Shown here: positions 32,437-41,669 of the stretch, piece after piece
How the letters are laid out: each line of letters starts with the position of its first letter
Numbering within the stretch: the stretch's first letter is position 1
From: Pseudomonadota bacterium
GTDB lineage: Bacteria > Pseudomonadota > Gammaproteobacteria > Steroidobacterales > Woeseiaceae
Direction of reading: 5' to 3'
Assembly: GCA_022563255.1 (NCBI GenBank)
Contig: JADFNS010000014.1
Coordinates: 1-64,000, forward strand
Length of the DNA stretch: 64,000 nucleotides
Translations under genes and position numbers: made by a program
Notes under the pieces: generated by a model
What the model was told of the DNA's origin: nothing
The model's input: only the letters and a program-made list of their open reading frames with translations
Databases searched by the model: none

Positions 32437-34746
32437 ATGAAGCGACTCAAATGTTTCGTGGCGTTCTGTTGCATGTTGCAGCTAACGGGTGTCGTCTTGG
32501 CGCAGAATGCGCCTCGCCTGACGTTGCCGGCGCTGGCGGACGCGGATTATGATTGGATCGCCCGGCGCATTGGCGAGAACGAAACTGGCGGCAAATACAA
32601 TTTCCTGACCTACTGGGGTGCGGGCGAGGACTTCCCGTCTCTGGGTATCGGACATTTCATCTGGTTTCCGAGCGGTGTTGACGCGCCGTTCGACGAGTCG
32701 TTCCCGAATCTGGTCGCCTATCTTCTCGATGGCGCCGCGCATCCCGATGCTCCCTCCTGGCTGCTGGCCTTACAGCCGTTCGATGCCCCCTGGAGCAGCA
32801 AGAGAGAATTTGACGAGGCGCTGGGTTCACCGGCCATGGCGGCTCTTCGCGCATGGCTTGCCGAAACATCGAGTTTGCAGGCTCGGTTCATTGTTGAAAG
32901 CTTCAACAAGCGCTGGAACAGACTCGTTCTGCCGTCGTCGAAAAAGGCCCGATTGACGGTGATACTGCAGGAAATGGTGGCCTCGCCCGCAGGCTTGTTC
33001 GCCGTTGTCGACTATTACAACTTCAAGGGTCTTGGCGTTAATCCGCTGGAACGTTACCAGGGACAGGGTTGGGGACTCATCCAGGTGCTCGCGGACGTCG
33101 CGAGCCAGATTGATGGCGATGCCGAAACCGATCTGGTTTTGCTTTTCAGTCGTGCCGCGGCAGCGCGTCTGCAACAGCGCGTGGAATTGTCTCCCGCAGC
33201 GCGCAACGAAGTTCGCTGGCTGGCCGGCTGGCGCAAGCGTGTCGCGAGCTACGCAAGCGAAACCACGCTCGTCCCCGCCGGCAATGTTTTTCGCATCATG
33301 CCCTATGTGCAAAACCCGGCCAGCGATGCGATGACGCTGACATGGTTCAGCGCGGACAACAGCGTCGGGTTGGTGGAGCTGCGGCTCTGCGGAGGCGACG
33401 AAAGCACGGTTTATCGGTCGAGCCCGGTTGCGGCGATGGCGCTGGCCTATCATGCAGCGGAGGCACGCGAATTCGTGGGTTCGCCGCCACCGATTCCGTA
33501 TCAACACGCGTTGAGATTGTCGGGACTCGAATCTGGCCGTAATTATTGTTATGAAGTTACACAGGGTGAGCAACGAATAACGGGCCGCTTCCGGACAGCG
33601 GGCGCCGCAGACGAGGCGGTTCGCTTCATTGTCTATGGCGACAGCGAAACCGAGCCCGAGTCGACGGGCAAGCACGCTTTGTGGTCATTGCCGGGAGCCG
33701 ACCTTGATGTGCGCCGATACCTTGTTGACCAAAGCACAGGTTATGCCGAAAACATTACTGTCATGCTGCGCCGGCAACCGGACTTCGTGGCGATTGCTGG
33801 CGATCTGGTTGAGTCCGGCGGCGAGCAGCGGGACTGGGATGAATTCTGGCGGCAAAATTCCCGGCTGGCAGCCTCGATACCCATTGTGCCGGCGCTCGGA
33901 AATCACGAATATTACGGCGGCCCCGGGGAGTTCGGCGCTTATTCCAACACGGCGTCTCGCCGTGCCATAGCAAAATTCAAGACCTATTTCGAAACCGGAT
34001 CCTACTATGCACTGGACTATGGGCCGCTGACGCTGATTGTCGTGGACGGTAACAACGGCGTTCCCGAGAAATCGCAGTCGGACACCAACTGGTATTTGTC
34101 CGGCGAGGACGGCGGTGGCGTCGCGCCGGCCTGGAACACGTCGTCCGCGCAAATGGACTGGCTGGAGCGCGAACTCGCCAGCGCGCAACGAGACAAGCAG
34201 TTTACGTTCGTCATGTTTCACGCCCCGCCGTATTCGTCGGGCATCCACGGCAAGCCACCGGGATTGGCGCAGGCGCACAACTTCGCGTCGGGTCGTCCTT
34301 TGCAGGCACTGACGTCGCTTTTCCTGCGTTATGGCGTGGACGCAGTGTTCAACGGCCACGATGAGATGTACGAGCACTCCGTGGTCCGGGGCGTTGAAGA
34401 ACACCCCGATGGCAGTCAAACCCCGCACACCGTGCACTTCTTTACCGTCGGGATCGGTGGTGACGGGTTGCGCGGTCCGGACGCCCGCGCCAACAATCCG
34501 CAAAGCGTATTTCTGGCGCACAACGACGCTCCGGAGATTTACGACGATAATGGTGTATTGACAAGCGGCGGCAAACACTATGGACATCTTGAAGTGAATG
34601 TAGAGCAGGATGCCAGCGGGCAGTGGTTCGCGCGAATCGAACCGGTGATCGTTTTTCCGCTCGCTCGCGCGGACGGTCGTATAGACAGTTTCGAGCGCCG
34701 CGTCTATGACGACGTAACGGTCCTGGGAAATGCGTATGAGCATTAA
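32437..34746 (+). CDS. Exported fusion: lysozyme-like domain plus calcineurin-like phosphoesterase
   Basis: A 769-residue protein with a signal peptide ending near VVLAQ. Residues about 30-270 form a domain with IARRIGENETGGKYNFLTYW, GEDFPSLGIGHFIWFPSG and QGWGLIQVLADV (as separated motifs), which resembles proteins annotated as lysozyme/transglycosylase-like; Glu in IGENETGG is a candidate acid. Residues about 280-390 look like a fibronectin/purple-acid-phosphatase N-terminal beta domain. From about 395 a metallophosphoesterase follows: VYGDSE, AGDLVESG, LGNHEYY, FHAPPYSSG and FNGHDEMYE supply the metal ligands. The first motif has GDSE instead of GDxH, as in purple acid phosphatases. It may release phosphate or teichoic-like groups while its first domain works on wall glycans. 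The gene starts nine bases after the amidase stop. Confidence 0.8.
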   Translation: MKRLKCFVAFCCMLQLTGVVLAQNAPRLTLPALADADYDWIARRIGENETGGKYNFLTYWGAGEDFPSLGIGHFIWFPSGVDAPFDESFPNLVAYLLDGAAHPDAPSWLLALQPFDAPWSSKREFDEALGSPAMAALRAWLAETSSLQARFIVESFNKRWNRLVLPSSKKARLTVILQEMVASPAGLFAVVDYYNFKGLGVNPLERYQGQGWGLIQVLADVASQIDGDAETDLVLLFSRAAAARLQQRVELSPAARNEVRWLAGWRKRVASYASETTLVPAGNVFRIMPYVQNPASDAMTLTWFSADNSVGLVELRLCGGDESTVYRSSPVAAMALAYHAAEAREFVGSPPPIPYQHALRLSGLESGRNYCYEVTQGEQRITGRFRTAGAADEAVRFIVYGDSETEPESTGKHALWSLPGADLDVRRYLVDQSTGYAENITVMLRRQPDFVAIAGDLVESGGEQRDWDEFWRQNSRLAASIPIVPALGNHEYYGGPGEFGAYSNTASRRAIAKFKTYFETGSYYALDYGPLTLIVVDGNNGVPEKSQSDTNWYLSGEDGGGVAPAWNTSSAQMDWLERELASAQRDKQFTFVMFHAPPYSSGIHGKPPGLAQAHNFASGRPLQALTSLFLRYGVDAVFNGHDEMYEHSVVRGVEEHPDGSQTPHTVHFFTVGIGGDGLRGPDARANNPQSVFLAHNDAPEIYDDNGVLTSGGKHYGHLEVNVEQDASGQWFARIEPVIVFPLARADGRIDSFERRVYDDVTVLGNAYEH

Positions 34747-36223
34747 CATTGGTGTAACGGATTCACTGATCGTGGTCGCCTACATGCTGGCCGTGGTGCT
34801 GTTCGGCATCTGGGTTGGCCGTAAGGGAAAATCGTCGACTGACTATTTCCTGGGTGGGCGATCGTTGCCGTGGGGCGCGGTGCTGTTGTCGATCGTTGCG
34901 ACTGAGACGAGTACCGTCACGTTCCTAAGTATTCCGGGCATCGCAGCAGCAGCAGGCGGCGACATGACATTTTTGCAAATCACGATCGGTTATATCGTTG
35001 GCCGACTCGCCGTCATTTTTGTCTTGTTGCCGCTGTACTTCAAGGGCGAGCCATTGACGGCTTACGAAGTTCTGGAGTCACGCTTCGGTAAAATGAGCCG
35101 CCGCACGGTGGCGGGACTTTTCCTGGTGACGCGCAACGTCAGCGACTCGCTGCGGTTGTTCCTGACGGCGATGGTGTTGCAGATCGTGTTGGGCCTCAAT
35201 CTTGCGATCAGCGTTGTGTTCATCGGTGCGGTCACCATTGTCTACACGTTCATCGGCGGCGCCAAATCCGTCATCTGGAACGACTGCATACAGTTCGTCG
35301 TCTATATGCTGGGAGCGGCCGCGGCAGCTGTAATAATCATCGACCTGACGCCCGGCGGCCTGGACGAGGTACTGCGATTTGCGGCATCCGAAGATAAATT
35401 ACGCGTGTTCGATTTCGACTTGAGCCCGTTCAAATCGTCGATGACATTCTGGGCGGGCCTCGTGGGCGGCGCTTTCCTGACGGCGGCCACGCACGGCACC
35501 GATCAACTCATGGTGCAACGCTACCTGTCTTCGCGGAGCCAGACGGAGGCTTCGCTGGCTCTCGGCCTCAGCGGGTTCATTGTCCTGATCCAGTTCGCGG
35601 TATTCCTGTTGATCGGCATCGGCCTCGCCAACTTTTTCGGTCTGGCAGGCAATGAAACTGGCCTGAGCACTCTCAAGAACGACCAGTTGCTGGCGCACTT
35701 CGTTGTGAATTACATGCCAGTCGGCGTGCTCGGTCTGACGCTCGCCGCGGTATTTGCGGCAGCGATGTCCACCCTGTCAAGTTCGTTGAATTCCTCGGCG
35801 GCGGCATTTGTGAACGACCTCTACTGGCCGCTGCGCAAGAGCAATCCCGATGAACGCACGCAGCTGCGCGCCGGGCGAACGGCTACTGTCGCCTTCGGCC
35901 TGGTACAAATGGGACTCGCGATCTTGTTCGGTTGGGTCGGCACCGACGAGAGCACCGTGAGCAATGTGCTGAAAATCAGCGGCTTCGCGATCGGGCCGGT
36001 ACTCGGACTGTATTTCCTTGCCGTGCTCGTGCCGCGCGTTGCACAGCGAGCGGCGTTGTCGGGGTTTGTGGCGGGCGTTGCCGTTCTGTCCTGGGTGGCA
36101 ATGAAGACGGGCGTCTACTGGGCCTGGTACGCGGCGATCGGCTCATTGGTGACAATGGGGTCGGCCTGGATTTTTCAAAACATTATGGGGGACGCGGAGC
36201 AATCCGTGGCAAGCGATGACTAA
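34730..36223 (+). CDS. Sodium:solute symporter (SSS family)
   Basis: A 497-residue transporter with about 13 hydrophobic helices and the SSS features: SSTDYFLGGRSLPWGAVLLS near residues 36-55, ATETSTVTFLSIPG, FVYMLGA, and the ATHGTDQLMVQRYLSSRS segment. The family uses the Na+ gradient to import sugars, amino acids, sialic acid or carboxylates. ATG 34730 overlaps the end of the phosphoesterase gene by 17 bases; ATG 34736 is possible. The neighbours (D-lactate-type dehydrogenase, nagA, nagB) suggest that it imports GlcNAc, MurNAc or D-lactate, but the substrate cannot be derived from sequence. Confidence 0.88.
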   Translation: MRMSINIGVTDSLIVVAYMLAVVLFGIWVGRKGKSSTDYFLGGRSLPWGAVLLSIVATETSTVTFLSIPGIAAAAGGDMTFLQITIGYIVGRLAVIFVLLPLYFKGEPLTAYEVLESRFGKMSRRTVAGLFLVTRNVSDSLRLFLTAMVLQIVLGLNLAISVVFIGAVTIVYTFIGGAKSVIWNDCIQFVVYMLGAAAAAVIIIDLTPGGLDEVLRFAASEDKLRVFDFDLSPFKSSMTFWAGLVGGAFLTAATHGTDQLMVQRYLSSRSQTEASLALGLSGFIVLIQFAVFLLIGIGLANFFGLAGNETGLSTLKNDQLLAHFVVNYMPVGVLGLTLAAVFAAAMSTLSSSLNSSAAAFVNDLYWPLRKSNPDERTQLRAGRTATVAFGLVQMGLAILFGWVGTDESTVSNVLKISGFAIGPVLGLYFLAVLVPRVAQRAALSGFVAGVAVLSWVAMKTGVYWAWYAAIGSLVTMGSAWIFQNIMGDAEQSVASDD

Positions 36224-37598
36224 CGACATTATTACTCAGCTGGCGGACGTCGTCGGCGCCGGATCCGTGCTTACCGGTGATGCGGTTGCGCGCCGCAAGT
36301 TTGCGTGGGACACACATGATCGTTGCCGCGCCAAGGCGCTTGTCTTTCCGGTTTCGACGGCAGAGGTATCGCGGATACTGAGTCTCTGCAACGCCAGCGG
36401 ACAAACAGTCGTGCCTTTCGGCGGGACGACGAATCTGGTGCAGGGCTGTGCCACGACGGCTGATGATATCGTCATCTCGCTGGAAAAAATGAACACGATC
36501 GAAGAACTCGATCGCTCGGCGCGCACGATCGTCGCACAAGCGGGAGTCACGATGCAGGCAGCGCAGCAAGCCGCCGCGGATGTCGGGTTGCTGTTCCCCG
36601 TCGATACCGGCGCGCGCAGCAACTGCATGCTCGGTGGCATGGTGTCGACCAACGCCGGCGGTACCAAGGTCATTCGTTATGGCATGACTCGCGATTCGGT
36701 TCTCGGCCTCGAAGCCGTACTGGCGGACGGCACCGTCGTGACGTCGATGAACCACTTCATCAAAAATAATTCCGGATTCGATCTCAAGCACCTGTTCATC
36801 GGCAGCGAAGGAGTGCTCGGCATCATTACCCGGGTGGTGCTGCAGCTCGCTACGCAGCCGACGTCGCACAACGTCGCATTACTGGCCTGCGACAGTTTTG
36901 ACGATGTTGTGAAAGTGCTCGGACACGCTCGCGACGACCTGCCGAATACGCTGACAGGGTTTGAGGTGATGTGGAACAGCTTTTACGAACGCGCCGTCGA
37001 GCCGCACGGGCGTCTGGCTGCACCACTTGCGACCGGGTCGTGTTGCTATGTATTGCTCGAATCCATGGGCGTCAACGACGAGCAAGACGGCGCTGCATTC
37101 GAGAAAACGATGGAGTCGTTGCTGCAAGAAGAACTCGTTGCCGATGGATTGCTTGCGAAGTCAGACAAGGAACGCGATTTGATTTGGGCGATACGTGATG
37201 AGGTGGAACCGTTTCTCGGGGTGGCGCGGAACTTCGACGTCAGCCTGAAGAGCGCCGATGTCGGCGTCTACCTCGCGGCAGTCGAAGCGGCGATAAAATC
37301 GGAATTTAAAACCGCAGAGGTCGTGGGATTTGGCCATCTTGGCGACAACAACGTGCATGTGTCAGTGCTCGTCGACGAGCAGACTGAGGAAGTGACGCAG
37401 CGGATCGAAGAAATTGTCTATGCGCGACTCAAGCCTTACGACGGCGCTATTTCGGCCGAGCATGGCATCGGCCTGGAGAAGCGCGCCTATTTGCCCATCA
37501 GCCGCAGCCAGGCCGAGATTGACCTGATGATCAGGCTCAAGCGGATGATGGATCCGAACAATATTTTAAACCCGGGCAAGGTTGTGGATGCCCAATGA
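36216..37598 (+). CDS. FAD-linked 2-hydroxyacid dehydrogenase (GlcD/D-lactate dehydrogenase type)
   Basis: A 460-residue flavoprotein of the VAO/PCMH fold. The FAD-binding part (about 40-210) has VPFGGTTNLVQG, STNAGGTKVIRYGMTRDSVLGLEAVLADG. The C-terminal half has GFGHLGDNNVHVSV and AEHGIGLEKR, which contain the catalytic and metal-binding histidines of D-lactate, D-2-hydroxyglutarate and glycolate dehydrogenases. Its location in the same operon as nagA and nagB, and near murQ, is telling: MurQ releases D-lactate from MurNAc-6-phosphate, so a D-lactate dehydrogenase would use that side product. This substrate is inferred. The start overlaps the symporter stop by eight bases, and its stop overlaps nagA (ATGA). 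Confidence 0.88.
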   Translation: MTNDIITQLADVVGAGSVLTGDAVARRKFAWDTHDRCRAKALVFPVSTAEVSRILSLCNASGQTVVPFGGTTNLVQGCATTADDIVISLEKMNTIEELDRSARTIVAQAGVTMQAAQQAAADVGLLFPVDTGARSNCMLGGMVSTNAGGTKVIRYGMTRDSVLGLEAVLADGTVVTSMNHFIKNNSGFDLKHLFIGSEGVLGIITRVVLQLATQPTSHNVALLACDSFDDVVKVLGHARDDLPNTLTGFEVMWNSFYERAVEPHGRLAAPLATGSCCYVLLESMGVNDEQDGAAFEKTMESLLQEELVADGLLAKSDKERDLIWAIRDEVEPFLGVARNFDVSLKSADVGVYLAAVEAAIKSEFKTAEVVGFGHLGDNNVHVSVLVDEQTEEVTQRIEEIVYARLKPYDGAISAEHGIGLEKRAYLPISRSQAEIDLMIRLKRMMDPNNILNPGKVVDAQ

Positions 37599-38740
37599 GG
37601 CAATTGCTTCACAATTGTCGCGTCTTCGATGGAGAATGTGTCCACGACGATCTGGCGGTATTGGTCAGCGATGGCAAGGTGCTGGAACTCGTTGCGGCCG
37701 GCCAAAAGGCGACGGCGGCAGTCTCTGTGGATCTCTCCGGCAATCTGCTCGCGCCTGGCCTGATTGATCTGCAGATAAACGGTGGTGGTGGTGTGCTGTT
37801 CAATGACGCGCCGTCGGTTGATACCCTGGTCACGATCGCTGCAGCACACAGGCCGTTTGGAACGACGGCGTTCCTGGCTACGCTGATCAGCGACGACGAC
37901 ACCGTCATGGAACGCGGCATTGCGGCCGTTAAAGCCGCCATATCGCAAGGTCTGCCCGGCGTGCTCGGCATACATCTTGAAGGGCCGTATCTGAATCCAC
38001 AGAGAAAAGGCGTGCACGATGCCGCCAAGATTCGTGGCTTCGACGAGCAGATGGTGGAGTTGCTGAGTTCGCTGCACCATGGCAGTACATTGCTGACGGT
38101 TGCGCCGGAAAAGCTGCCGGTCCGGGCGATCACAACGCTGACCGAGCGTGGCGTTGTGGTTTTCGGCGGCCACAGCGCCGCGACCTATGCACAAACGCGA
38201 GCCGCGCTGGATGCCGGCTTGCGCGGATTTACGCATTTGTTCAACGCGATGGAGCCGTTGCAAAGTCGCGAGCCCGGCATGGTCGGCGCGGCGCTTGAGG
38301 ACGCGAATAGTTATATTGGCATCATCGCCGACGGTTATCACGTGCACCCGGCGACGTTCAGCGTGGCCATAGCGGCGAAAGCGGCGGGCAAATCGATTCT
38401 CATCAGCGACGCGATGCCGTCAGTCGGAGCCAGCGAGAAATCGTTTTGGCTTAACGGCGAGCGCATCGAGGCTGGCAACGGTCGTTGCACGACCGCGGAC
38501 GGCAGGCTGGCTGGCAGCGATATCGGCATGATTGAGGCCGTGAGAAATGCCAGCCGATTCGCGAATATCGATAGCTTCGAGGCTTTGCGCATGGGTTCCG
38601 CCTATGTGGCCAATGCTTTAGGCGTTGACGATCGGCTCGGCTACATCCGCCCTGGCTACCGTGCGAATTTCATTGAGCTAGACGAGTCGTTCGCCGTTGT
38701 GAGTAGCTGGATCGATGGTGAGAGGCAGGTGCACCGCTGA
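37595..38740 (+). CDS. nagA: N-acetylglucosamine-6-phosphate deacetylase
   Basis: A 381-residue amidohydrolase-superfamily enzyme. Family landmarks are LIDLQINGGGGVLFND, GIHLEGPYLNPQRKGVHD (metal-binding Glu), FGGHSAATYAQ, GFTHLFNAMEPLQSREPGMVG with the metal histidine, IIADGYHVHP, and LISDAMPSVG with the catalytic Asp. It turns GlcNAc-6-phosphate into GlcN-6-phosphate and acetate, the step between MurQ/kinase and NagB. The ATG overlaps the dehydrogenase stop by four bases, and nagB begins one base after its own stop, so the three are translated as a unit. Confidence 0.95.
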   Translation: MRQLLHNCRVFDGECVHDDLAVLVSDGKVLELVAAGQKATAAVSVDLSGNLLAPGLIDLQINGGGGVLFNDAPSVDTLVTIAAAHRPFGTTAFLATLISDDDTVMERGIAAVKAAISQGLPGVLGIHLEGPYLNPQRKGVHDAAKIRGFDEQMVELLSSLHHGSTLLTVAPEKLPVRAITTLTERGVVVFGGHSAATYAQTRAALDAGLRGFTHLFNAMEPLQSREPGMVGAALEDANSYIGIIADGYHVHPATFSVAIAAKAAGKSILISDAMPSVGASEKSFWLNGERIEAGNGRCTTADGRLAGSDIGMIEAVRNASRFANIDSFEALRMGSAYVANALGVDDRLGYIRPGYRANFIELDESFAVVSSWIDGERQVHR

Positions 38741-38741
38741 T

Positions 38742-39539
38742 ATGGACGTCATCGTTCTCAAGAAGAGCAGTGCTGTAGCCGCCTGCGGAGCGGGCCTGAT
38801 TCAGCAGCTTTTGCAAACGAAGCCGGCTGCCGTGCTCGGACTGGCCACCGGCAATACGCCGCTGGCCATGTATCAGTGCCTGATTACCGCTTGCGATAAT
38901 GGCGACGTATCGTTTCGCGACGTAACGACGTTTAACCTTGATGAGTACGTTGGCATCGATGCCGGCAATCCCGCCAGCTATCGTTCGACGATGAAACGCG
39001 AATTGTTTGATCGCATCGATATCGATCAGGCACGGACCTATCTGCCCGAGAGTGATGCGGGCGTGGATCCATCGGCTACGGGTCCGGCTTACGAGGAGGC
39101 CATCCTCGCGGCTGGCGGCATCGATCTGCAAGTCCTGGGCATCGGCCGCAATGGGCACATTGGCTTCAATGAGCCGACCTCGAGTCTCGGCTCCCGCACC
39201 CGCATCAAGACGCTCACGCAACAGACGCTGCAGAGCAACAGCCAGTACTTCGCAGATTCCGGAACGCAGCCGCAGGTGGCCGTGACGATGGGCATAGCCA
39301 CTATTCTGGATGCGCGGCACATTTTGTTGCTGGCGACCGGAGTGGAAAAGGCGCAGGCCGTGCGCGATGCGATCGAGGGGCCAGTGACGGCGATGTGTCC
39401 GGCGTCGGCGCTGCAGCTGCACCGAAAAGTGACGGTGTTGCTCGACGATGAGGCGGCCTCGTGTCTGGCCATGCGCGATTACTACGACTGGGTGCATCGG
39501 CAAAAACAGCGCTTCGGCAAGGAGTTCACCGCGTGTTAG
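38742..39539 (+). CDS. nagB: Glucosamine-6-phosphate deaminase
   Basis: The ATG at 38742, one base after the nagA stop, gives a normal 265-residue NagB. The phosphate loop is seen as GLATGNTPLAMY, the catalytic Asp in FNLDEYVGID and the base/histidine region in GIGRNGHIGFNEPTSS. It converts glucosamine-6-phosphate to fructose-6-phosphate and ammonia, the final step that brings wall amino sugars into glycolysis. The gene is convergent with namZ, with an eight-base gap. Confidence 0.95.
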   Translation: MDVIVLKKSSAVAACGAGLIQQLLQTKPAAVLGLATGNTPLAMYQCLITACDNGDVSFRDVTTFNLDEYVGIDAGNPASYRSTMKRELFDRIDIDQARTYLPESDAGVDPSATGPAYEEAILAAGGIDLQVLGIGRNGHIGFNEPTSSLGSRTRIKTLTQQTLQSNSQYFADSGTQPQVAVTMGIATILDARHILLLATGVEKAQAVRDAIEGPVTAMCPASALQLHRKVTVLLDDEAASCLAMRDYYDWVHRQKQRFGKEFTAC

Positions 39540-39547
39540 CTGGGCAT

Positions 39548-40750
39548 TCAGTCGTACAACAGAAATTTCTCACGGCGCGCGCGAAAATCTGCGAGATCCG
39601 CAGCGAAGACGGCTTCGATATCGTCGAGAGAGCCGCCCTCGCGGATCGCCTTGAGCGTCGCCGCAGACCCAAGCAAGCGCAGATAGGAATTGACCTCCCA
39701 GATGTTGCCGTGCAGCAGTATCAGCTGCACGACGATCTCGAAGCCGAGCCGCAGCGGATCGAAGCGATCACGGTCGGTGATAACGATGCGCAGGCCGTTG
39801 CAACGAATATTCTCGAATTTGCTTGCAGCGGGCGTGAACTCGATGGCGTCGAATCGCACGCCGGGAATGGCGAGCTCGGTCAGTTGCGCGGCGAGCAATT
39901 CGGCATTCAGCCAGGGCGCGCCGAAAAGCTCGAAAGGCGTTGCCGTGCCTCGGCCGACCGAGAGATTGGTCGTTTCGAGCAGACCGATCCCCGGATAGAG
40001 AATTGCGGCCGTCAAATTTCGAATGTTGGGCGACGGGTTGATCCAGGTCAGCCCGGTGGCGTCGAAATATTCGGCGCGATGCCAGCCTCGCATGCGCACG
40101 ACATGCAGATCGAGATCGAGTTGCAGTTCGGTATTGAACATTCGCGCCAGTTCGCCGATTGTCATGCCGTGGCGCACCGGCAGACGATGGAAGCCGACAA
40201 AGGATTGTTTGCCGTCGTCGAGCACAGGCCCGGCGACGTCGTGGCCGTTAATGGGGTTGGGCCGGTCCAGAACGACAAACCGGATGCCGTTTTCAGCGGC
40301 GGCCTGCATCGCGTAGCCCATCGTGGATATATAAGTGTAAAAACGGGTGCCGATATCCTGGATATCGAAGACGAGAATATCGATATCCGCAAGCATGACG
40401 GGTGTCGGTCGGCGGACCTCGCCGTACAGGCTGACGATCGGGATACCGCTGCGGACTTCAACTCCATCGCGGATGACAGGAATGTCGAGGGTACCGCTGA
40501 TGCCGTGTTCGGGACTGAAGACCCGGACGAGGTCGACATTCGCGGCGTCATGCAGCAGGCGGATGTCGCTGTTGCCAAGGCGATCGACGCCGGTGTGATT
40601 CGTAATCAGGCCGACGCGGCCGGTCGAGAGCAATCGATAGTCGTCTTCGGCCAGCACGTCGATGCCGGTGAGTACGGCATGCGCGCGCGGCTGTGCAATA
40701 GCCAGGCTGGTGTGAACCAGCAGCAGGCAACAAAGCAGACAACGAATCAT
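39548..40750 (-). CDS. namZ: Exo-beta-N-acetylmuramidase NamZ (DUF1343)
   Basis: A 400-residue exported protein with a signal peptide (MIRCLLCCLLLVHTSLAIAQ). The DUF1343 landmarks are GLITNHTGVDRLG, FSPEHGISG, LYGEVRRPTPVML, FDIQDIGTRFYTYISTMGYAM, VLDRPNPI and NLSVGRGTATPFELFGAPWL. NamZ from Bacillus and Tannerella releases terminal MurNAc from peptidoglycan fragments from the non-reducing end (glycosidase family GH171); the Glu in SPEHG is the proposed catalytic residue. The freed MurNAc would be phosphorylated by the kinase at 41662 and cleaved by MurQ. The start codon lies only 22 bases from the divergent murQ start. Confidence 0.93.
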   Translation of the reverse strand: MIRCLLCCLLLVHTSLAIAQPRAHAVLTGIDVLAEDDYRLLSTGRVGLITNHTGVDRLGNSDIRLLHDAANVDLVRVFSPEHGISGTLDIPVIRDGVEVRSGIPIVSLYGEVRRPTPVMLADIDILVFDIQDIGTRFYTYISTMGYAMQAAAENGIRFVVLDRPNPINGHDVAGPVLDDGKQSFVGFHRLPVRHGMTIGELARMFNTELQLDLDLHVVRMRGWHRAEYFDATGLTWINPSPNIRNLTAAILYPGIGLLETTNLSVGRGTATPFELFGAPWLNAELLAAQLTELAIPGVRFDAIEFTPAASKFENIRCNGLRIVITDRDRFDPLRLGFEIVVQLILLHGNIWEVNSYLRLLGSAATLKAIREGGSLDDIEAVFAADLADFRARREKFLLYD

Positions 40751-40772
40751 TACGGCACATTACAATAGAACT

Positions 40773-41669
40773 ATGAACAATGAATTGACGACAGAAGCGC
40801 GCAATTCCGATTCAGAGAATCTGGACGAGCTCGATACGCTGGACCTCGTGCTGCTGATCAATCGTGAAGATGCGAAAGTATCGCTGGCCGTTCACGAACA
40901 GGCGCGGCAGATTGCACAGGCTATCGACCTGATCGCCGCGAAGCTGAACGGCGGCGGGCGACTGATCTATGTCGGCGCCGGCACGTCGGGACGGCTTGGC
41001 GTGCTGGATGCGGCCGAATGTCCGCCAACCTTCAACGCGGATCCTGGGCAGGTAATTGGATTGATAGCGGGCGGCTCTGCGGCATTAAAAAATGCGGTTG
41101 AAGGCGCTGAAGATTCTGCGTCGGGCGGCGCCAGCGACCTCAAGGACATCAAGTTGAGCGCAGACGATGTTGTCGTCGGCATAACAGCCAGTGGCAATGC
41201 GCCCTATGTCCTGGGCGCTCTTGCTTTTGCCAGGAGCATTGGCGCCGGCACGGTCGGATTCAGTTGCAATCGCGGCACCGAAGTTCTGGAAGGCGCCGAC
41301 ATTGGTATCGCTGTCATTGTGGGTCCCGAGGTCCTTTCCGGATCGACCCGTATGAAGGCCGGTACGGCGACAAAAATGGTGCTGAACATGCTGACCACCG
41401 GCGTCATGGTCAAACTTGGCAAGACCTACGGCAACTTGATGGTCGACCTCCAGGCGGCGAACAGTAAGCTCGAAGATCGTGCGGTGCGTATCGTGGTCGC
41501 ACTGACCGATTTGTCGTTTGCTGCTGCCAGCGACTTGCTGGCCTCGTGCGATGGCGAAGTGAAGACTGCGATCGTCTGTCAGCGGCTGGCTTCGTCGCCC
41601 GAGGCCGCACGTTCACGGCTGCAGCTGTCGAACGGGAGGCTGCGCGCCGCATTGCGCAAACATGAGTAG
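40773..41669 (+). CDS. murQ: N-acetylmuramic acid 6-phosphate etherase
   Basis: A 298-residue SIS-domain lyase that splits MurNAc-6-phosphate into GlcNAc-6-phosphate and D-lactate. The signature GAGTSGRLGVLDAAECPPTF is present (catalytic Glu in AAEC), followed by GLIAGGSAALKNAVEGAEDS, GITASGNAPYVLGAL and the KAGTATKMVLNMLTTGVM block. The length is normal. It has only 22 bases between its ATG and that of namZ, so its promoter must overlap the namZ 5' region. The stop overlaps the kinase start by eight bases, giving a tight murQ-kinase-permease operon. Confidence 0.96.
   Translation: MNNELTTEARNSDSENLDELDTLDLVLLINREDAKVSLAVHEQARQIAQAIDLIAAKLNGGGRLIYVGAGTSGRLGVLDAAECPPTFNADPGQVIGLIAGGSAALKNAVEGAEDSASGGASDLKDIKLSADDVVVGITASGNAPYVLGALAFARSIGAGTVGFSCNRGTEVLEGADIGIAVIVGPEVLSGSTRMKAGTATKMVLNMLTTGVMVKLGKTYGNLMVDLQAANSKLEDRAVRIVVALTDLSFAAASDLLASCDGEVKTAIVCQRLASSPEAARSRLQLSNGRLRAALRKHE

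Noticed and set aside
39461-40768. Long plus-strand open frame (435 codons)
   Set aside because: It is antisense to namZ, whose motifs cover the whole length.
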